Assembly: GCA_947484175.1 (NCBI GenBank)
Contig: CANKOI010000022.1
Location: 1 to 47,506 of the forward strand
Direction: 5' to 3'
Length of the DNA: 47,506 bases
Origin: Deltaproteobacteria bacterium
GTDB lineage: Bacteria > Myxococcota_A > UBA796 > SXON01
Position 1 is the stretch's first letter. Every line of letters starts with the position of its first letter. The notes beneath the pieces are model-generated. The model saw only the letters and a list, made by a program, of their open reading frames with translations. It did no database searches and was not told the origin of the DNA. Positions 31,742-40,115 of the stretch are shown here, piece by piece. Made by a program: the position numbers and the translations under genes.

Positions 31742-32550
31742 AGGCTGTGGGAGAGGCCATCGGGGCACGGCCCCGCCGCCCGCCGGCCCACCCTCGCGGC
31801 GCTGCTGTGAGTCCGCCGGGCTCCGCCGCGGCCGGGGGCGCAGCCGTGCTGCGCGTTCCGGCCGCCCCCGCCGCAATCGTGATGGTGCGCCTCCCCGTGG
31901 GCGACGCGGCGGCGCTTCAGAGGGTGGCTCGCCGCACCGCCACCGCCGAAGACGAGGTGGCGCGGGCGGCGCACCGGCCGGGCTGGTGGGCGTGGGCGCC
32001 ATCGCTGGCGCCAGGCCCGGCGGCCCGCCTCCGCGGCCAAGCGGAGCGGGCCGGTCTCCAAGCGGAGGTGCGCAGCACGGGGGTCTCCTCCCCCAGCTTC
32101 CTGCCGGCGTTGGTGGCGGGGGGCCTCGCGCAGCTTCCCCTCTACGTGAGCACGGGCATGCCAGCGCTCGACGCGGCGGTGCTCGGTGGGCTCGGCGCCA
32201 CCGCGCTTTTCTCGCTGGTTCGTGCCGGTCGCGGCATCGCCCCCGCGCGCGCCTCCGCCGCCGCGGCGGGCGCCTGGGCGGCGTGGACACGGGCCACCCG
32301 TACGCACGGCCCGGAGTTGGCGCTGCTCACCCTCGAGCTCCGCCTCGCCGAGCCGGGCGCCCTCGGCGCGGTCGCCACCGACCTCGCCGACACCCTCGAC
32401 GAAGCCTGGAGCCGCCTGTTCGCCCTCCCCGCGGGACCGAGCCGCGCCGCCGACCAGCTCAACCGAGCCGCCCACCGGGTGCTCGCGCTCCTCGACGACA
32501 CCGATTCCACCGAGCTGATCGCGGCCTTGCGGGCGTTGGCGCGGGGCTGA
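31738..32550 (+). CDS. Hypothetical protein with membrane hairpin
   Basis: 270 residues from ATG 31738, overlapping the hydrolase stop by ATGA. Composition is Ala/Arg/Pro-rich. A single hydrophobic pair is visible (GLAQLPLYVSTGMPALDAAVLGGLGATALFSLV region, residues ~125-160). The rest looks helical (RASAAAAGAWAAWTRATR; DELADTLDEAWSRLFALP-like stretch; STELIAALRALARG). It matches no family I recognise. The coupling to an intact hydrolase gene supports that it is real. Confidence 0.6.
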   Translation: MKAVGEAIGARPRRPPAHPRGAAVSPPGSAAAGGAAVLRVPAAPAAIVMVRLPVGDAAALQRVARRTATAEDEVARAAHRPGWWAWAPSLAPGPAARLRGQAERAGLQAEVRSTGVSSPSFLPALVAGGLAQLPLYVSTGMPALDAAVLGGLGATALFSLVRAGRGIAPARASAAAAGAWAAWTRATRTHGPELALLTLELRLAEPGALGAVATDLADTLDEAWSRLFALPAGPSRAADQLNRAAHRVLALLDDTDSTELIAALRALARG

Positions 32551-32932
32551 GCGCCCCCACGCCAACGGCGCCTCGTCCTGCGTCGGCCGGCTCTCCCCCC
32601 TCCCCACCACCGCCGCCGCCCCGCCCACCAACGTCAGGCCGTCGCAGCCAGCCTCAGTGGGCTGCTCCCGGGTGTTTCTCGCCTCGAGGTTCGCTGGGTC
32701 GGAGCCCCAACGGGCTGGGTGACGGTACGGGCCAGCGCGACTGAGGCCCGCCGCGGGCCGAACGGACGCCGGACCGTGCCGGCAGGACCCCGCGCAGACT
32801 CTCCGCCCCCGTCACCCTCCCCGCTTTCCCACCCGCGAGCCTCCCCACGCCAACGGCGCCGCGTCCTGCGTCGGCCGGCTGTGAGCTAGCCCGGCGCGCG
32901 CTTTGCAGTACTCGTCGCCACCGAGGCTCCCC
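32551..32932 (+). repeat. 382-base intergenic region built of dispersed repeat modules
   Basis: No gene is supported. A 38-base direct repeat (32555-32592 and 32843-32880, one mismatch) starts with CCCCACGCCAACGGCGCC. Between the copies lie a 24-base block (32624-32647) and an 18-base block (32794-32811) found inverted at 6234-6257 and 6220-6237, plus ACGGGCTGGGTGACG (32710-32724) and CGGCAGGACCCC (32780-32791), found inverted at 5093-5107 and 5025-5036. The spacings match to within one base. Confidence 0.82.
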
Positions 32933-33571
32933 ATGCACATTTCTGCCCTTCTCTCGCTCTCCTTCCTCATTGCCTGTCCCGAAACAGGAGCAACAGTCTG
33001 CGACACCCGCGCCACGGTCTCGGTGTTCGTCGAGGTCGAAGGGCCGGAGAGCGCCACCGTGAGCTACACGCACGAAGGCGTGGAGGCGGCCTGTGACGCC
33101 AACCCGGGCGGCGGCTGGTTCTGCGGCTACGAAGCAGCCGGGGAGATCACGGTGAGGGCCACCGCGCACGGGTGGACGCCAACCCAGGCGACCGTCACCG
33201 TCGCAGAGGACGAGTGCCACGTCGTTCAGGAGGACGTCATGCTGGTCATGGAGCCTGCGGATTGCACCCTCGAAGAGTTCCCCGCGTTCGTCGTGGACGT
33301 GGTCGGTTCGAGCGGCGAGGCGCTTACCGGAGTGGCGGTAAAGTACGCCAGCACGTCGGCAGACATGGACCCCTTGCCATGTCAGCATGACGGCGAGACC
33401 GAGGGGGAGGATTGGTCCTGCGGCTGGAACGCCACCGGAGGCCTCGAGATCGGCGCCTTCGCGGATGGGCACGAGAGCCGCTGGGTCGTCGTGGAGCCTC
33501 AACTCACCGACGACGGCTGCTACCCCGTGACCCAGGAACTGGAGATGGCGCTGGATTGGCTTCCGGACTGA
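32933..33571 (+). CDS. Lipoprotein with internally duplicated beta domain
   Basis: 212 residues. Lipobox in MHISALLSLSFLIAC (C15). The mature part holds two copies of an ~85-residue module. Both have Cys, then WFCGYEAAGEITVRATAHGW (first) or WSCGWNATGGLEIGAFADGH (second), and end with DECHVVQED or DGCYPVTQE before a final strand. The pattern fits a carboxypeptidase-regulatory or Ig-like beta sandwich stabilised by disulfides. Function unknown. Promoter and ribosome site are not obvious behind the repeat-rich spacer. Confidence 0.75.
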   Translation: MHISALLSLSFLIACPETGATVCDTRATVSVFVEVEGPESATVSYTHEGVEAACDANPGGGWFCGYEAAGEITVRATAHGWTPTQATVTVAEDECHVVQEDVMLVMEPADCTLEEFPAFVVDVVGSSGEALTGVAVKYASTSADMDPLPCQHDGETEGEDWSCGWNATGGLEIGAFADGHESRWVVVEPQLTDDGCYPVTQELEMALDWLPD

Positions 33572-33617
33572 TTCCGGCCGATAGCCCAACAGCCTCGCTC
33601 CGGCGTAAGCTGTCCCC

Positions 33618-34958
33618 ATGTGGTTCCTCGCTGCCTGCGCCGCCATCGAGTCGGGTTCCAAGGAGTCCGATGCCGGCAGCGTCATCGTCGATTCCGGCAC
33701 GGCCGTCGTAGATTCAGGCTGCGAAGCCTGCGACAGCGCAGACACCGTAGACAGCGCAGACACCGGCGCTCCAGCGGACACAGCCGTGGAAGAGACGGGC
33801 ACCACCCCCGAGGCCGCGTGCGGCGACGCGACGTGCGACCCGGGCGAGGACTGCTGGGCCTGCGCGGGCGACTGCGGAGACTGCGACTGCCCGACGGCGG
33901 CAGAGGTGATCGTCTACACCCAGTCGGCGTGGAACGGCCTCGCCGACGCCTTCCTCGCCGACCCCTCCCCGTGCGCCGACTACTACATCTCACTCCCGGC
34001 CAACAGCGGCGACAAAGCAACACCTCGGAGCGAGGGCGAGCCCGAGGCCATGCACGCCCGCGGTCCGCGCATGCACGCAATGGCGGAGTTCCATTGGACC
34101 ACGTGGGCGAACGAGGCCGGCTCCTGGTACGACAAGGGCGTGGAGTTCCGTCGTCGGATGGAGGTCGCCGGCTACGACGTCTCCGCGGGCGACACATGGG
34201 CCATCAACGAGCTTCCCTCTACGGTGCGCAGCGACGACGAGGTCCGCGAGGCCGCCCGCGAGGTGTTCCGCGGGCTCTACGAGGGCCCGAGCGGGAGCCC
34301 CGTTGCGAGGGGGGCGGTGTTCACGGTGGGCATGGGCCACGGAACCATCAACTTCTCGGTGTACAAGCCCTACTTGGAGGACTGGCTAGAGGACACTAGC
34401 TTCTGGGGCCAAGCGAACCTCTACGTCAGCTGGTGGGCGCAGGAAGTGTACGCCGACCCCGACTGGACCTGCGTGCCCGACACCACCACCGCCGAGCGCA
34501 GCACCGCCACCAACGCCTACGTCGAACACGTGGCGCTCCTCGCCGAGGTGGGCCCCCCGGAGGCCAACACGGCCCAGACCTACCTCGGACGGGCGTACAC
34601 CCCGCTGATGAACGCGGTGTGGGGCTCCTCGGGCAGCGGATACGGCGAGACCGGCATCGATCTCGAACAGATGCAGCACTTCGTCTCCGGCGAAGTGTAC
34701 GCGGCCCGGGCATGGGCGGGCACCCACGACTACCCCGATGGACGGCTCGGTTTCGCTTGGGCCCGCAACGACGACGCCACCGAGGCCGACATGGACACGC
34801 TCGCCGCCCGCCTCGCGTCGGCGATTCACTACGCCTACGACGAGGGCGGCGGCTCGGCCGCGCATGCGTGCAGCCCAAGCGGCGCCTACACGTGGTGCCA
34901 GTGCAGCGTCGAGGGCGCGACGTTCAACGACGGCTGGAGCACCTTCGAAAGCTGGTGA
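33618..34958 (+). CDS. Lipoprotein with Asp/Ser/Thr linker and large unknown domain
   Basis: 446 residues. An in-frame TAA at 33606 fixes ATG 33618 as the first usable start, so the signal is only MWFLAAC (C7), far shorter than normal. A linker of Ser, Asp, Ala and Thr with scattered Cys (residues ~12-60) precedes CGDATCDPGEDCWACAGDCGDCDC, a knot-like cysteine cluster broken across residues 68-92. The remaining ~350 residues include HARGPRMHAMAEFHWTTWAN, GAVFTVGMGHGTINFSVYKP and DYPDGRLGFAWARND. I do not recognise a family; His and acidic residues could form an enzyme site. It is convergent with the MoaD-like gene. Confidence 0.72.
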   Translation: MWFLAACAAIESGSKESDAGSVIVDSGTAVVDSGCEACDSADTVDSADTGAPADTAVEETGTTPEAACGDATCDPGEDCWACAGDCGDCDCPTAAEVIVYTQSAWNGLADAFLADPSPCADYYISLPANSGDKATPRSEGEPEAMHARGPRMHAMAEFHWTTWANEAGSWYDKGVEFRRRMEVAGYDVSAGDTWAINELPSTVRSDDEVREAAREVFRGLYEGPSGSPVARGAVFTVGMGHGTINFSVYKPYLEDWLEDTSFWGQANLYVSWWAQEVYADPDWTCVPDTTTAERSTATNAYVEHVALLAEVGPPEANTAQTYLGRAYTPLMNAVWGSSGSGYGETGIDLEQMQHFVSGEVYAARAWAGTHDYPDGRLGFAWARNDDATEADMDTLAARLASAIHYAYDEGGGSAAHACSPSGAYTWCQCSVEGATFNDGWSTFESW

Positions 34959-34972
34959 GCTTCGCGCCGCCT

Positions 34973-35230
34973 TCAGCCGCCCGACAACGCCGCGATGAGC
35001 TGAACGTCCCCCCGAACCGGCGCCTCCAAGCCCAACGCCTGCTCCCCCGCGACAAAACACTTGATGTGGGGCCGGAAGCGGTCCTGCTCATCCACCACGC
35101 GGATCAAGAAGCCTGGGAACTGCCGCTCGACATCGGCGAGCAGCGCGCCCACCGTCTTCCCCTCAGCGCGGATCACCGCCACGCCCCCGGTGTAGCTGCG
35201 CAGGTGGGTGGGCAGGATCACGCTCGTCAC
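34973..35230 (-). CDS. MoaD/ThiS family ubiquitin-like protein
   Basis: 85 residues. A beta-grasp pattern (VILPTHLRSYTGG; EGKTVGALLADVERQFPG; DVQLIAALSGG) ends in the terminal Gly-Gly that is adenylated and thiocarboxylated in MoaD and ThiS. Length fits. It carries sulfur in molybdopterin, thiamine or similar pathways, but no E1-like activating enzyme, MoaE or ThiG is in the window. Its ATG overlaps the stop of the BNR-repeat gene (ATGA), and pairing of these two families recurs in other bacteria as far as I recall. Confidence 0.83.
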   Translation of the reverse strand: MTSVILPTHLRSYTGGVAVIRAEGKTVGALLADVERQFPGFLIRVVDEQDRFRPHIKCFVAGEQALGLEAPVRGDVQLIAALSGG

Positions 35231-36359
35231 TCGCCCTCGCTCACCGTCACCGCGTAGATGTGGGGCAGGTGCCCGGCGATGCGCGAGAACGACTCACCTT
35301 CGTCGGCGCTGGCCCACAGCTCTCCGCTGGTCGTCCCGAAGTACACTCCCACCGAAGACTGGTTGTCGGTGGCAAGGCACTGGCGCTTCACCGTCCACCA
35401 GGCCTGCTCGGAAGGGAGGCCCACGGCCTGCCGAATCCACGACGCGCCGCCGTCGCGGGTGCAGAACAGCGCGGGCTTGCCGCCGGGGCTGGTGCGCGGC
35501 CACACACTGGTGCCGTCCATCGGGAACACCCAGACGGTGTCGGGCTCGCGGGGGTGGAGGGCCACGGGGAAGCCGATGTCCCCGACCTCGGCAGGCAGGT
35601 TCCGGCCCACGCGGTCCCAGCGGTCGCTCAGGTTCCGATCGAGTCGGTAGAGACCACAGTGGTCCTGCCGCCACAGGCGGTTGGGGTCAGCGGGTGCACC
35701 GCCACGCAGTGGGGATCGTGGCCGAAGGGGTACTCACTGCCGTCCGCACGCGGCGGAGCAAAGTCCATCGCGACGCCGGCGTTCAGCGGGCTCCAGGTGG
35801 CGCCCCCGTCCTCGGAGGTGAAGCAGCCGCCACCGGAGAGCCCCACGTAGAGCCGCTGTGGATTCTGCGGGTCCACCAGCACGGAGTGGGTCTTCCCTCC
35901 GTCCGGGGTCTGGTCCTGGTCGCCGCCGACCCACTCCCGCTGGTCGGGGTGGTCGTTGAACCCGGCGAACGCCTCCCAGGTGTCGCCGGCGTCCCCGCTA
36001 CGGAACAGGCCCTGCGGAGAGGTCCCTGCATACCAGACGCCCGGCTGGCTGGCGTGGCCGGGTGTGAGCCAGAAGACGTGGTCCACGGCGCGGCCGCGGG
36101 CTTCTCCCTTCTGAAAGACGGGCGGCTGGGTGGCCTGCGTCCACGTGCGCCCTCCATCGGTGGACCGCTGAAGCGCCGGGCCGAGGTGGCCGCTGCGCTT
36201 CGCGGCGAGCACAGTGGAGCGATCTCGCGGGTCGGCCACCGTGTGGTGCACGATGCTGCCGAAGTGATGGGGCCCGTCCACGGCCCACTGCCGTCGGTCC
36301 GGACTCAGGTAGAACCACAGGCCCTTGCGGGTGGAGACGGCGACCTAGAGGACGGACAT
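35227..36359 (-). pseudogene. WD40/YVTN/BNR-repeat (sialidase-like propeller) gene, broken by a stop codon and a frameshift
   Basis: Read from ATG 36359-36357 the frame is MSVL, then TAG at 36347-36345, then VAVSTRKGLWFYLSPDRRQW in the same frame, the usual N-terminus of this family. The repeat body continues (ALQRSTDGGRTWTQATQPP; GLFRSGDAGDTWEAF; GGCFTSEDGGATWSPL) to VAVHP near 35695. There one G is missing from the plus-strand GGG at 35692-35694. Adding it restores ADPNRLWRQDHCGLYRLDRN and the conserved remainder to 35227 (LFCTRDGGASWIRQ; ELWASADEGESF). Four or more Asp-box-like SxDxGxTW motifs are visible. Intact it would encode a propeller of ~375 residues, often annotated as exo-alpha-sialidase-like. 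Two independent lesions favour a real pseudogene over one sequencing error. Confidence 0.75.
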
Positions 36360-36367
36360 GGTTGATC

Positions 36368-37750
36368 TCACGGAAGCGTGAGCACCCCCCGCCACCACGC
36401 ATACCGCGCCGAAGCGGACAGCCACTCGGCGGGCGCTTGGCGCTCCCGTGCGCGTCGCGCACGCTCGTCGGCCCACAACATCCGCTGGGCCGCTGTGTAG
36501 AAGCGGTCGGAGTACGCCATCTTGAACCGGAGGCGGCCCCCGGACACCCCGGTCACCTCGCCTTGGACGTCATCGTAGAACGCCGTTCCCTTCATCGGGT
36601 GGGCCACCGACACCAGCGTTACGGCCGGGCGCAGCTCCCGCAGCAGGTCGCGGGTGGCGAGCACGTCGGGCCGGGCCTCGCCGGGGTAGCCCAACATCAC
36701 GAACGCGCCGAGCTCGATGCCCGCTTCCCGGAGCAGCCGCCCCGCCGTGCGCAGCTCCTCCACCGTGGTGCCCTTCTTCATCGCGGAGAGCACGTGATCC
36801 GCGCCGCTCTCGGCCGACAGGTACATGCGGTAGCACCCCGCCGCACGCATCCTCGCGAGCTGGGCGGGCTCGAGGGTCTCGGCGCGCCCGATCACGTAGA
36901 AAGGCATCACTGCGCCCCGCTCGATCATTCGGGTGCAGAACTGATCCACCCAACGGCGGTTGATGGTGAACATGTCGTCTACGAACCAGATCTGGTCGGG
37001 CGAGAACGCCTCTCGCATCGCCACTAGCTCGTCGATCACCGCGTCGGGCTCCCGCCGGCGGAAGGTGTCTCCGTACACCTGCTTGCTGCACCAGGTGCAG
37101 TGGTACGGACATCCGCGGCTGGTGGTCATCGAGAGCGCGGTCTCTCCGTGCCGCTTCCGCCACGCAGCGAAGTACTGGTCGAGGTCTGAGCGCTGGCGCA
37201 TCGGCCATGGAAGGCTGTCGAGAGGGCGAATGAGCGGGCGCGCGGCCGTTCGCACGACGACCTCGCCCCGACGAAACGCGATGCCAGCTACCTCATCGAG
37301 GTGATCGTAGTCCCAGCGGCCGTGGTTGGCCTGAAGGTGGGCGACCAGCTCCACCACGGTGCGCTCCCCCTCGCCCACGACCACCACCTCCACGCCCATC
37401 GCGAAGTACTCGTCGAGGTACTGAACCGGGTCGGGGCCACCGGCGATCACGCGCAGGCCGCGCCCGACGCACTCCGCCACCATTCCAGCCGTCACCGGCC
37501 GCGTGATGGTGTGCCCGTAGAAGCCCACGACATCGGGCCGAGCGGCCTCCAGCGCCCCTGCGAACGCCTGCACGCCCGGTGCCCATGTCGCGTCCCACCA
37601 CTCAGCACCGACCCCCGCTTGGCGCAGCGCCGCCACGAGGTACTGGATGCCGAGCGGCGGAAAGGGCCGCATCAGCTCGGCCTCGTGCGGATCGTCCACA
37701 AGGAAGTAGCCGTGGGTGAACAGAACCTGCACGGCCGCAAGGTAGCGCAA
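36368..37750 (-). CDS. Cobalamin-binding radical SAM protein
   Basis: 460 residues from ATG 37750 (GTG at codon 7 is an alternative start). An N-terminal B12-binding domain (~10-150; FPPLGIQYLVAALRQAG, VVGFYGHTITRP, VIAGGPDPVQYL) precedes a radical SAM domain with CPYHCTWCSK (CX3CX2C) near residue 220. SAM-binding residues follow (IWFVDDMFTIN; GCYRMYLSAESG; FVMLGYPGEARPD). Such enzymes (BchE/MiaB-like B12 group) carry out methylations and C-C or cyclisation chemistry on unreactive carbons. The gene ends eight bases before the BNR pseudogene, with the MoaD-like gene next, all on one strand. Substrate unknown. Confidence 0.9.
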   Translation of the reverse strand: MRYLAAVQVLFTHGYFLVDDPHEAELMRPFPPLGIQYLVAALRQAGVGAEWWDATWAPGVQAFAGALEAARPDVVGFYGHTITRPVTAGMVAECVGRGLRVIAGGPDPVQYLDEYFAMGVEVVVVGEGERTVVELVAHLQANHGRWDYDHLDEVAGIAFRRGEVVVRTAARPLIRPLDSLPWPMRQRSDLDQYFAAWRKRHGETALSMTTSRGCPYHCTWCSKQVYGDTFRRREPDAVIDELVAMREAFSPDQIWFVDDMFTINRRWVDQFCTRMIERGAVMPFYVIGRAETLEPAQLARMRAAGCYRMYLSAESGADHVLSAMKKGTTVEELRTAGRLLREAGIELGAFVMLGYPGEARPDVLATRDLLRELRPAVTLVSVAHPMKGTAFYDDVQGEVTGVSGGRLRFKMAYSDRFYTAAQRMLWADERARRARERQAPAEWLSASARYAWWRGVLTLP

Positions 37751-37780
37751 ACGCAGGGCCCCGCGCTATGGCCGCCCCAA

Positions 37781-38278
37781 ATGACCCTCTCCCCCGCCGC
37801 CCTGAAGTTCCAGAAACGCGCCACCAACTGGCTCCTGATGACCTTCTGGATGTGGCTCAAGCTCCCGGCCGCCGCGTTCGCCGGCGTGTCCTGCACCCGC
37901 CTCGACGCCGCCGGTTGCGCCGCCGCCGTGCCCTACGGCTGGCGCAGCCAGAACCCCTTCCGCTCTACCTACTTCGCCACCCAGGCCATGGCGGCCGAGC
38001 TGAGCACCGGCGCGCTCGTGCTCTTGGCCACCGCCAACAGCTCCGTGCCCTTCTCGACCCTGATCCTCGACATTCGGGGCACCTTCGGCAAAAAGGCGGT
38101 CAGCACCGCCACCTTCACGTGCACCAGCGGCGAGGCTGTCTTTCGCGCGGTGGCCGAGGCTCAGGAGTCGGGGGAGGCGCGAACTGTCGTGCTCGAAACT
38201 GTGGGCGTACAAGAAGACGGTTCCGAGGTGAGTCGCTTCACGTTCACGTGGTCGGTGAAGGCGAAATCACGCGCCTGA
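37781..38278 (+). CDS. DUF4442/PaaI-like hotdog thioesterase family protein
   Basis: 165 residues from ATG 37781. The characteristic stretch is RSQNPFRSTYFATQAMAAE near residue 58, where an Asn-Pro-Phe and a Tyr-Phe precede a helix, as in DUF4442 proteins. The remainder alternates strands (FTCTSGEAVFRAVAEAQESG; TVVLETVGVQEDGS) in a hotdog-fold pattern. Acyl-CoA thioesterase activity is possible but unproven. It is divergent from the radical SAM gene, only 30 bases away, and convergent with the specificity-subunit gene. Confidence 0.75.
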   Translation: MTLSPAALKFQKRATNWLLMTFWMWLKLPAAAFAGVSCTRLDAAGCAAAVPYGWRSQNPFRSTYFATQAMAAELSTGALVLLATANSSVPFSTLILDIRGTFGKKAVSTATFTCTSGEAVFRAVAEAQESGEARTVVLETVGVQEDGSEVSRFTFTWSVKAKSRA

Positions 38279-38308
38279 GGGCGGGGCGGGGCGAATGGCG
38301 CCGGCCTG

Positions 38309-38989
38309 TCACCGGGGTGGGCGCGGCTCGCCGCCATTCGCGGCTCCCACCTCAACAGACCGCTGGGCTCCAGCGAGGAAAGCCGCTCGTACGGCGTCGG
38401 CGTCGCGCCTCACCTCCGCTCCGAGGCGCCCACTCTCGCGCACCAGCCAGTCCGGGATGGGCAGGGCGCGCAGGGCTGAAATCCCCACTCGGGGGTGGTG
38501 CCCGCCCTCCTGCGCGGCAGCCAGCGCAGCCTGTACCTCGGCACTGAGCAGGAAGGGCACGAGCGCGGCCACGTCGAAGCCGGAGCGGGCTCGCAGCACG
38601 TAGAACTCGGTGCTGGCGGCCACCTCCCGATCCCCGATCGCATCGACGAACAGCCCCTCGTCCACGTAGGCCACCTGCCGCAGGTAGGGGCGCAACCGCG
38701 ACACGATCACATCTCCGGCGCGCAGCCGGCGCTTCACCCCCTTGAGCGCGGCGCGCAGGATCGGGGAGTGGCGTGCGAGCACGAACCCTTCGAGCGCGTG
38801 GGTGGTGTCGAGGACCAGCACGCGGCAGCCCTTGGGCTGCACGGTCATCGTCTCCGCGGACACCTCCGCCACGTCGCCCAGCCTCAGTTGCGACCCGGAA
38901 ACCACATTGCGACGGGGATCGTAGCGCTCCGGCGAGAGGATCAGTCCCCCCTCCAGCTCCCCCACCGTCCGCCACGCGAGGCTCCCCAT
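38309..38989 (-). CDS. Half-size type I restriction specificity (S)-like subunit
   Basis: 226 residues from ATG 38989-38987, overlapping the methylase stop (TGATG). The order is a target-recognition-like segment (LRLGDVAEVSAETM; LEGFVLARHSPILRAALKG), the S-subunit signature RLRAGDVIVSRLRPYLRQVA, then STEFYVLRAR and ALVPFLLSAEVQAALAAAQEG, with a C-terminal helix (GAEVRRDADAVRAAFLAGAQ). A full HsdS has two such modules (~400 residues); this has one, so it would have to dimerise. It would choose the DNA target for the adjacent methylase. Confidence 0.75.
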   Translation of the reverse strand: MGSLAWRTVGELEGGLILSPERYDPRRNVVSGSQLRLGDVAEVSAETMTVQPKGCRVLVLDTTHALEGFVLARHSPILRAALKGVKRRLRAGDVIVSRLRPYLRQVAYVDEGLFVDAIGDREVAASTEFYVLRARSGFDVAALVPFLLSAEVQAALAAAQEGGHHPRVGISALRALPIPDWLVRESGRLGAEVRRDADAVRAAFLAGAQRSVEVGAANGGEPRPPR

Positions 38990-40113
38990 CAGGCGCCCTC
39001 TGCCAGCGCGAGACCTTCGCGCACCGCCGGCACCGCCTGCCCCAGCCCGTCGTCGTCCACGAAGAACAGGATGGGCTCGCGCTCGTCGAGCACCCGGAGC
39101 GGCACTCGGCGCCGAACTGCCACGATCACGCACGTCTTCTGGGACGTGTGTGGCAGAAAGGTGTCTCGTTTCAGCCCGAGGACGGCCACCACCCGCGTTT
39201 GCAAGAGCAGCCACCGGCGAACGAACGCCCACCTCGCGCTGCCCACCTTGTTGTGAGGAAGGACGATCGCGAGCCGCCCCCCCGGCCGGAGGAGCTCCAC
39301 GCAGCGCTCCAGAAAGAGTACGTCGCGTTCCACCCTTCCGGGGGCCGCCAACTCGTAGAGCTCGCGGAACGACTCGCCCACGTCGCCGGCGAAGGGCGGG
39401 TTCGTAAGTACCAGGTCGAAGCCGGGCTCCCCGCCGGCGCGCCGCATGCACGATTCGATGCTCTCCGCCTTCGAAGGCCGCCGCAGGCTGTCCAGCCGCA
39501 CCACCCGACCGCACGGCTGTTCCGACGCCGCCAGCATCGTCTTTGCCACCTGAACTGCGCGGCTGTCCTGATCGAAGCCGTACACCTCGCACCGCGGTTC
39601 GTTCCTCAACGCATGGCGCAGGAACGCCCCTGAACCGCAGGCGGGGTCCGCTACCCGCTCGCCTGCGCGGGGAGACATCATGGTCACCACGTCGTCCACC
39701 ACCCCCCGAGGCGTGAAAAACTGGCCCTTCTGTCCCTTGGCCGCCCGGGACACGATGAATTCGAAGATTGCGTCGAGCCCCACGAGATCGTCGGCCCGGA
39801 GATCGGCGTCGCGCAGCAGAGCGGCGGCCCGATGAAGCTCTGGCGCCGAGAGGCGGCACGCAGCGTCGGGTTCGAGAAGGCCGGGCCACCGGTTTCGAGC
39901 TTGGTCGAGCAGCGCCGAAACCTCTGCGGCCGGCCGGTCGGTGTCCGCGAGAAAGCCCCGCGACCCCGACGTGTCCGCATGAACGAGCCTCGCTACCAAG
40001 AGCTTCCAGGCCTCCTGAAAGCTGTCCTCCCCGCTATGGGCAGTGATCAGCTCGTCGAGTCGCAGCGCGAGCGCCTGCCAGTCCCCCGCGCCTTCCTGGT
40101 GGCGCTTGGCCAC
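38989..40113 (-). CDS. Type I-like N6-adenine DNA methylase (HsdM family)
   Basis: 374 residues from GTG 40113-40111, two bases after the antiporter stop; the longer frame to 40383 is only the antiporter's shadow. HsdM features: KGQKGQFFTPRGVVDDVVTM near residue 140, SAM motif I VADPACGSGAFLRHAL, motif IV LVLTNPPFAG (NPPF, catalytic) and LRPGGRLAIVLPHNKVGS. It is shorter than classic HsdM (~500), mostly by a reduced helical N-terminus. It would methylate adenine N6 at sites set by the coupled S-like subunit. No HsdR nuclease is nearby, so a solitary or regulatory methylation system is likely. Confidence 0.87.
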   Translation of the reverse strand: MAKRHQEGAGDWQALALRLDELITAHSGEDSFQEAWKLLVARLVHADTSGSRGFLADTDRPAAEVSALLDQARNRWPGLLEPDAACRLSAPELHRAAALLRDADLRADDLVGLDAIFEFIVSRAAKGQKGQFFTPRGVVDDVVTMMSPRAGERVADPACGSGAFLRHALRNEPRCEVYGFDQDSRAVQVAKTMLAASEQPCGRVVRLDSLRRPSKAESIESCMRRAGGEPGFDLVLTNPPFAGDVGESFRELYELAAPGRVERDVLFLERCVELLRPGGRLAIVLPHNKVGSARWAFVRRWLLLQTRVVAVLGLKRDTFLPHTSQKTCVIVAVRRRVPLRVLDEREPILFFVDDDGLGQAVPAVREGLALAEGA

Positions 40114-40115
40114 GG

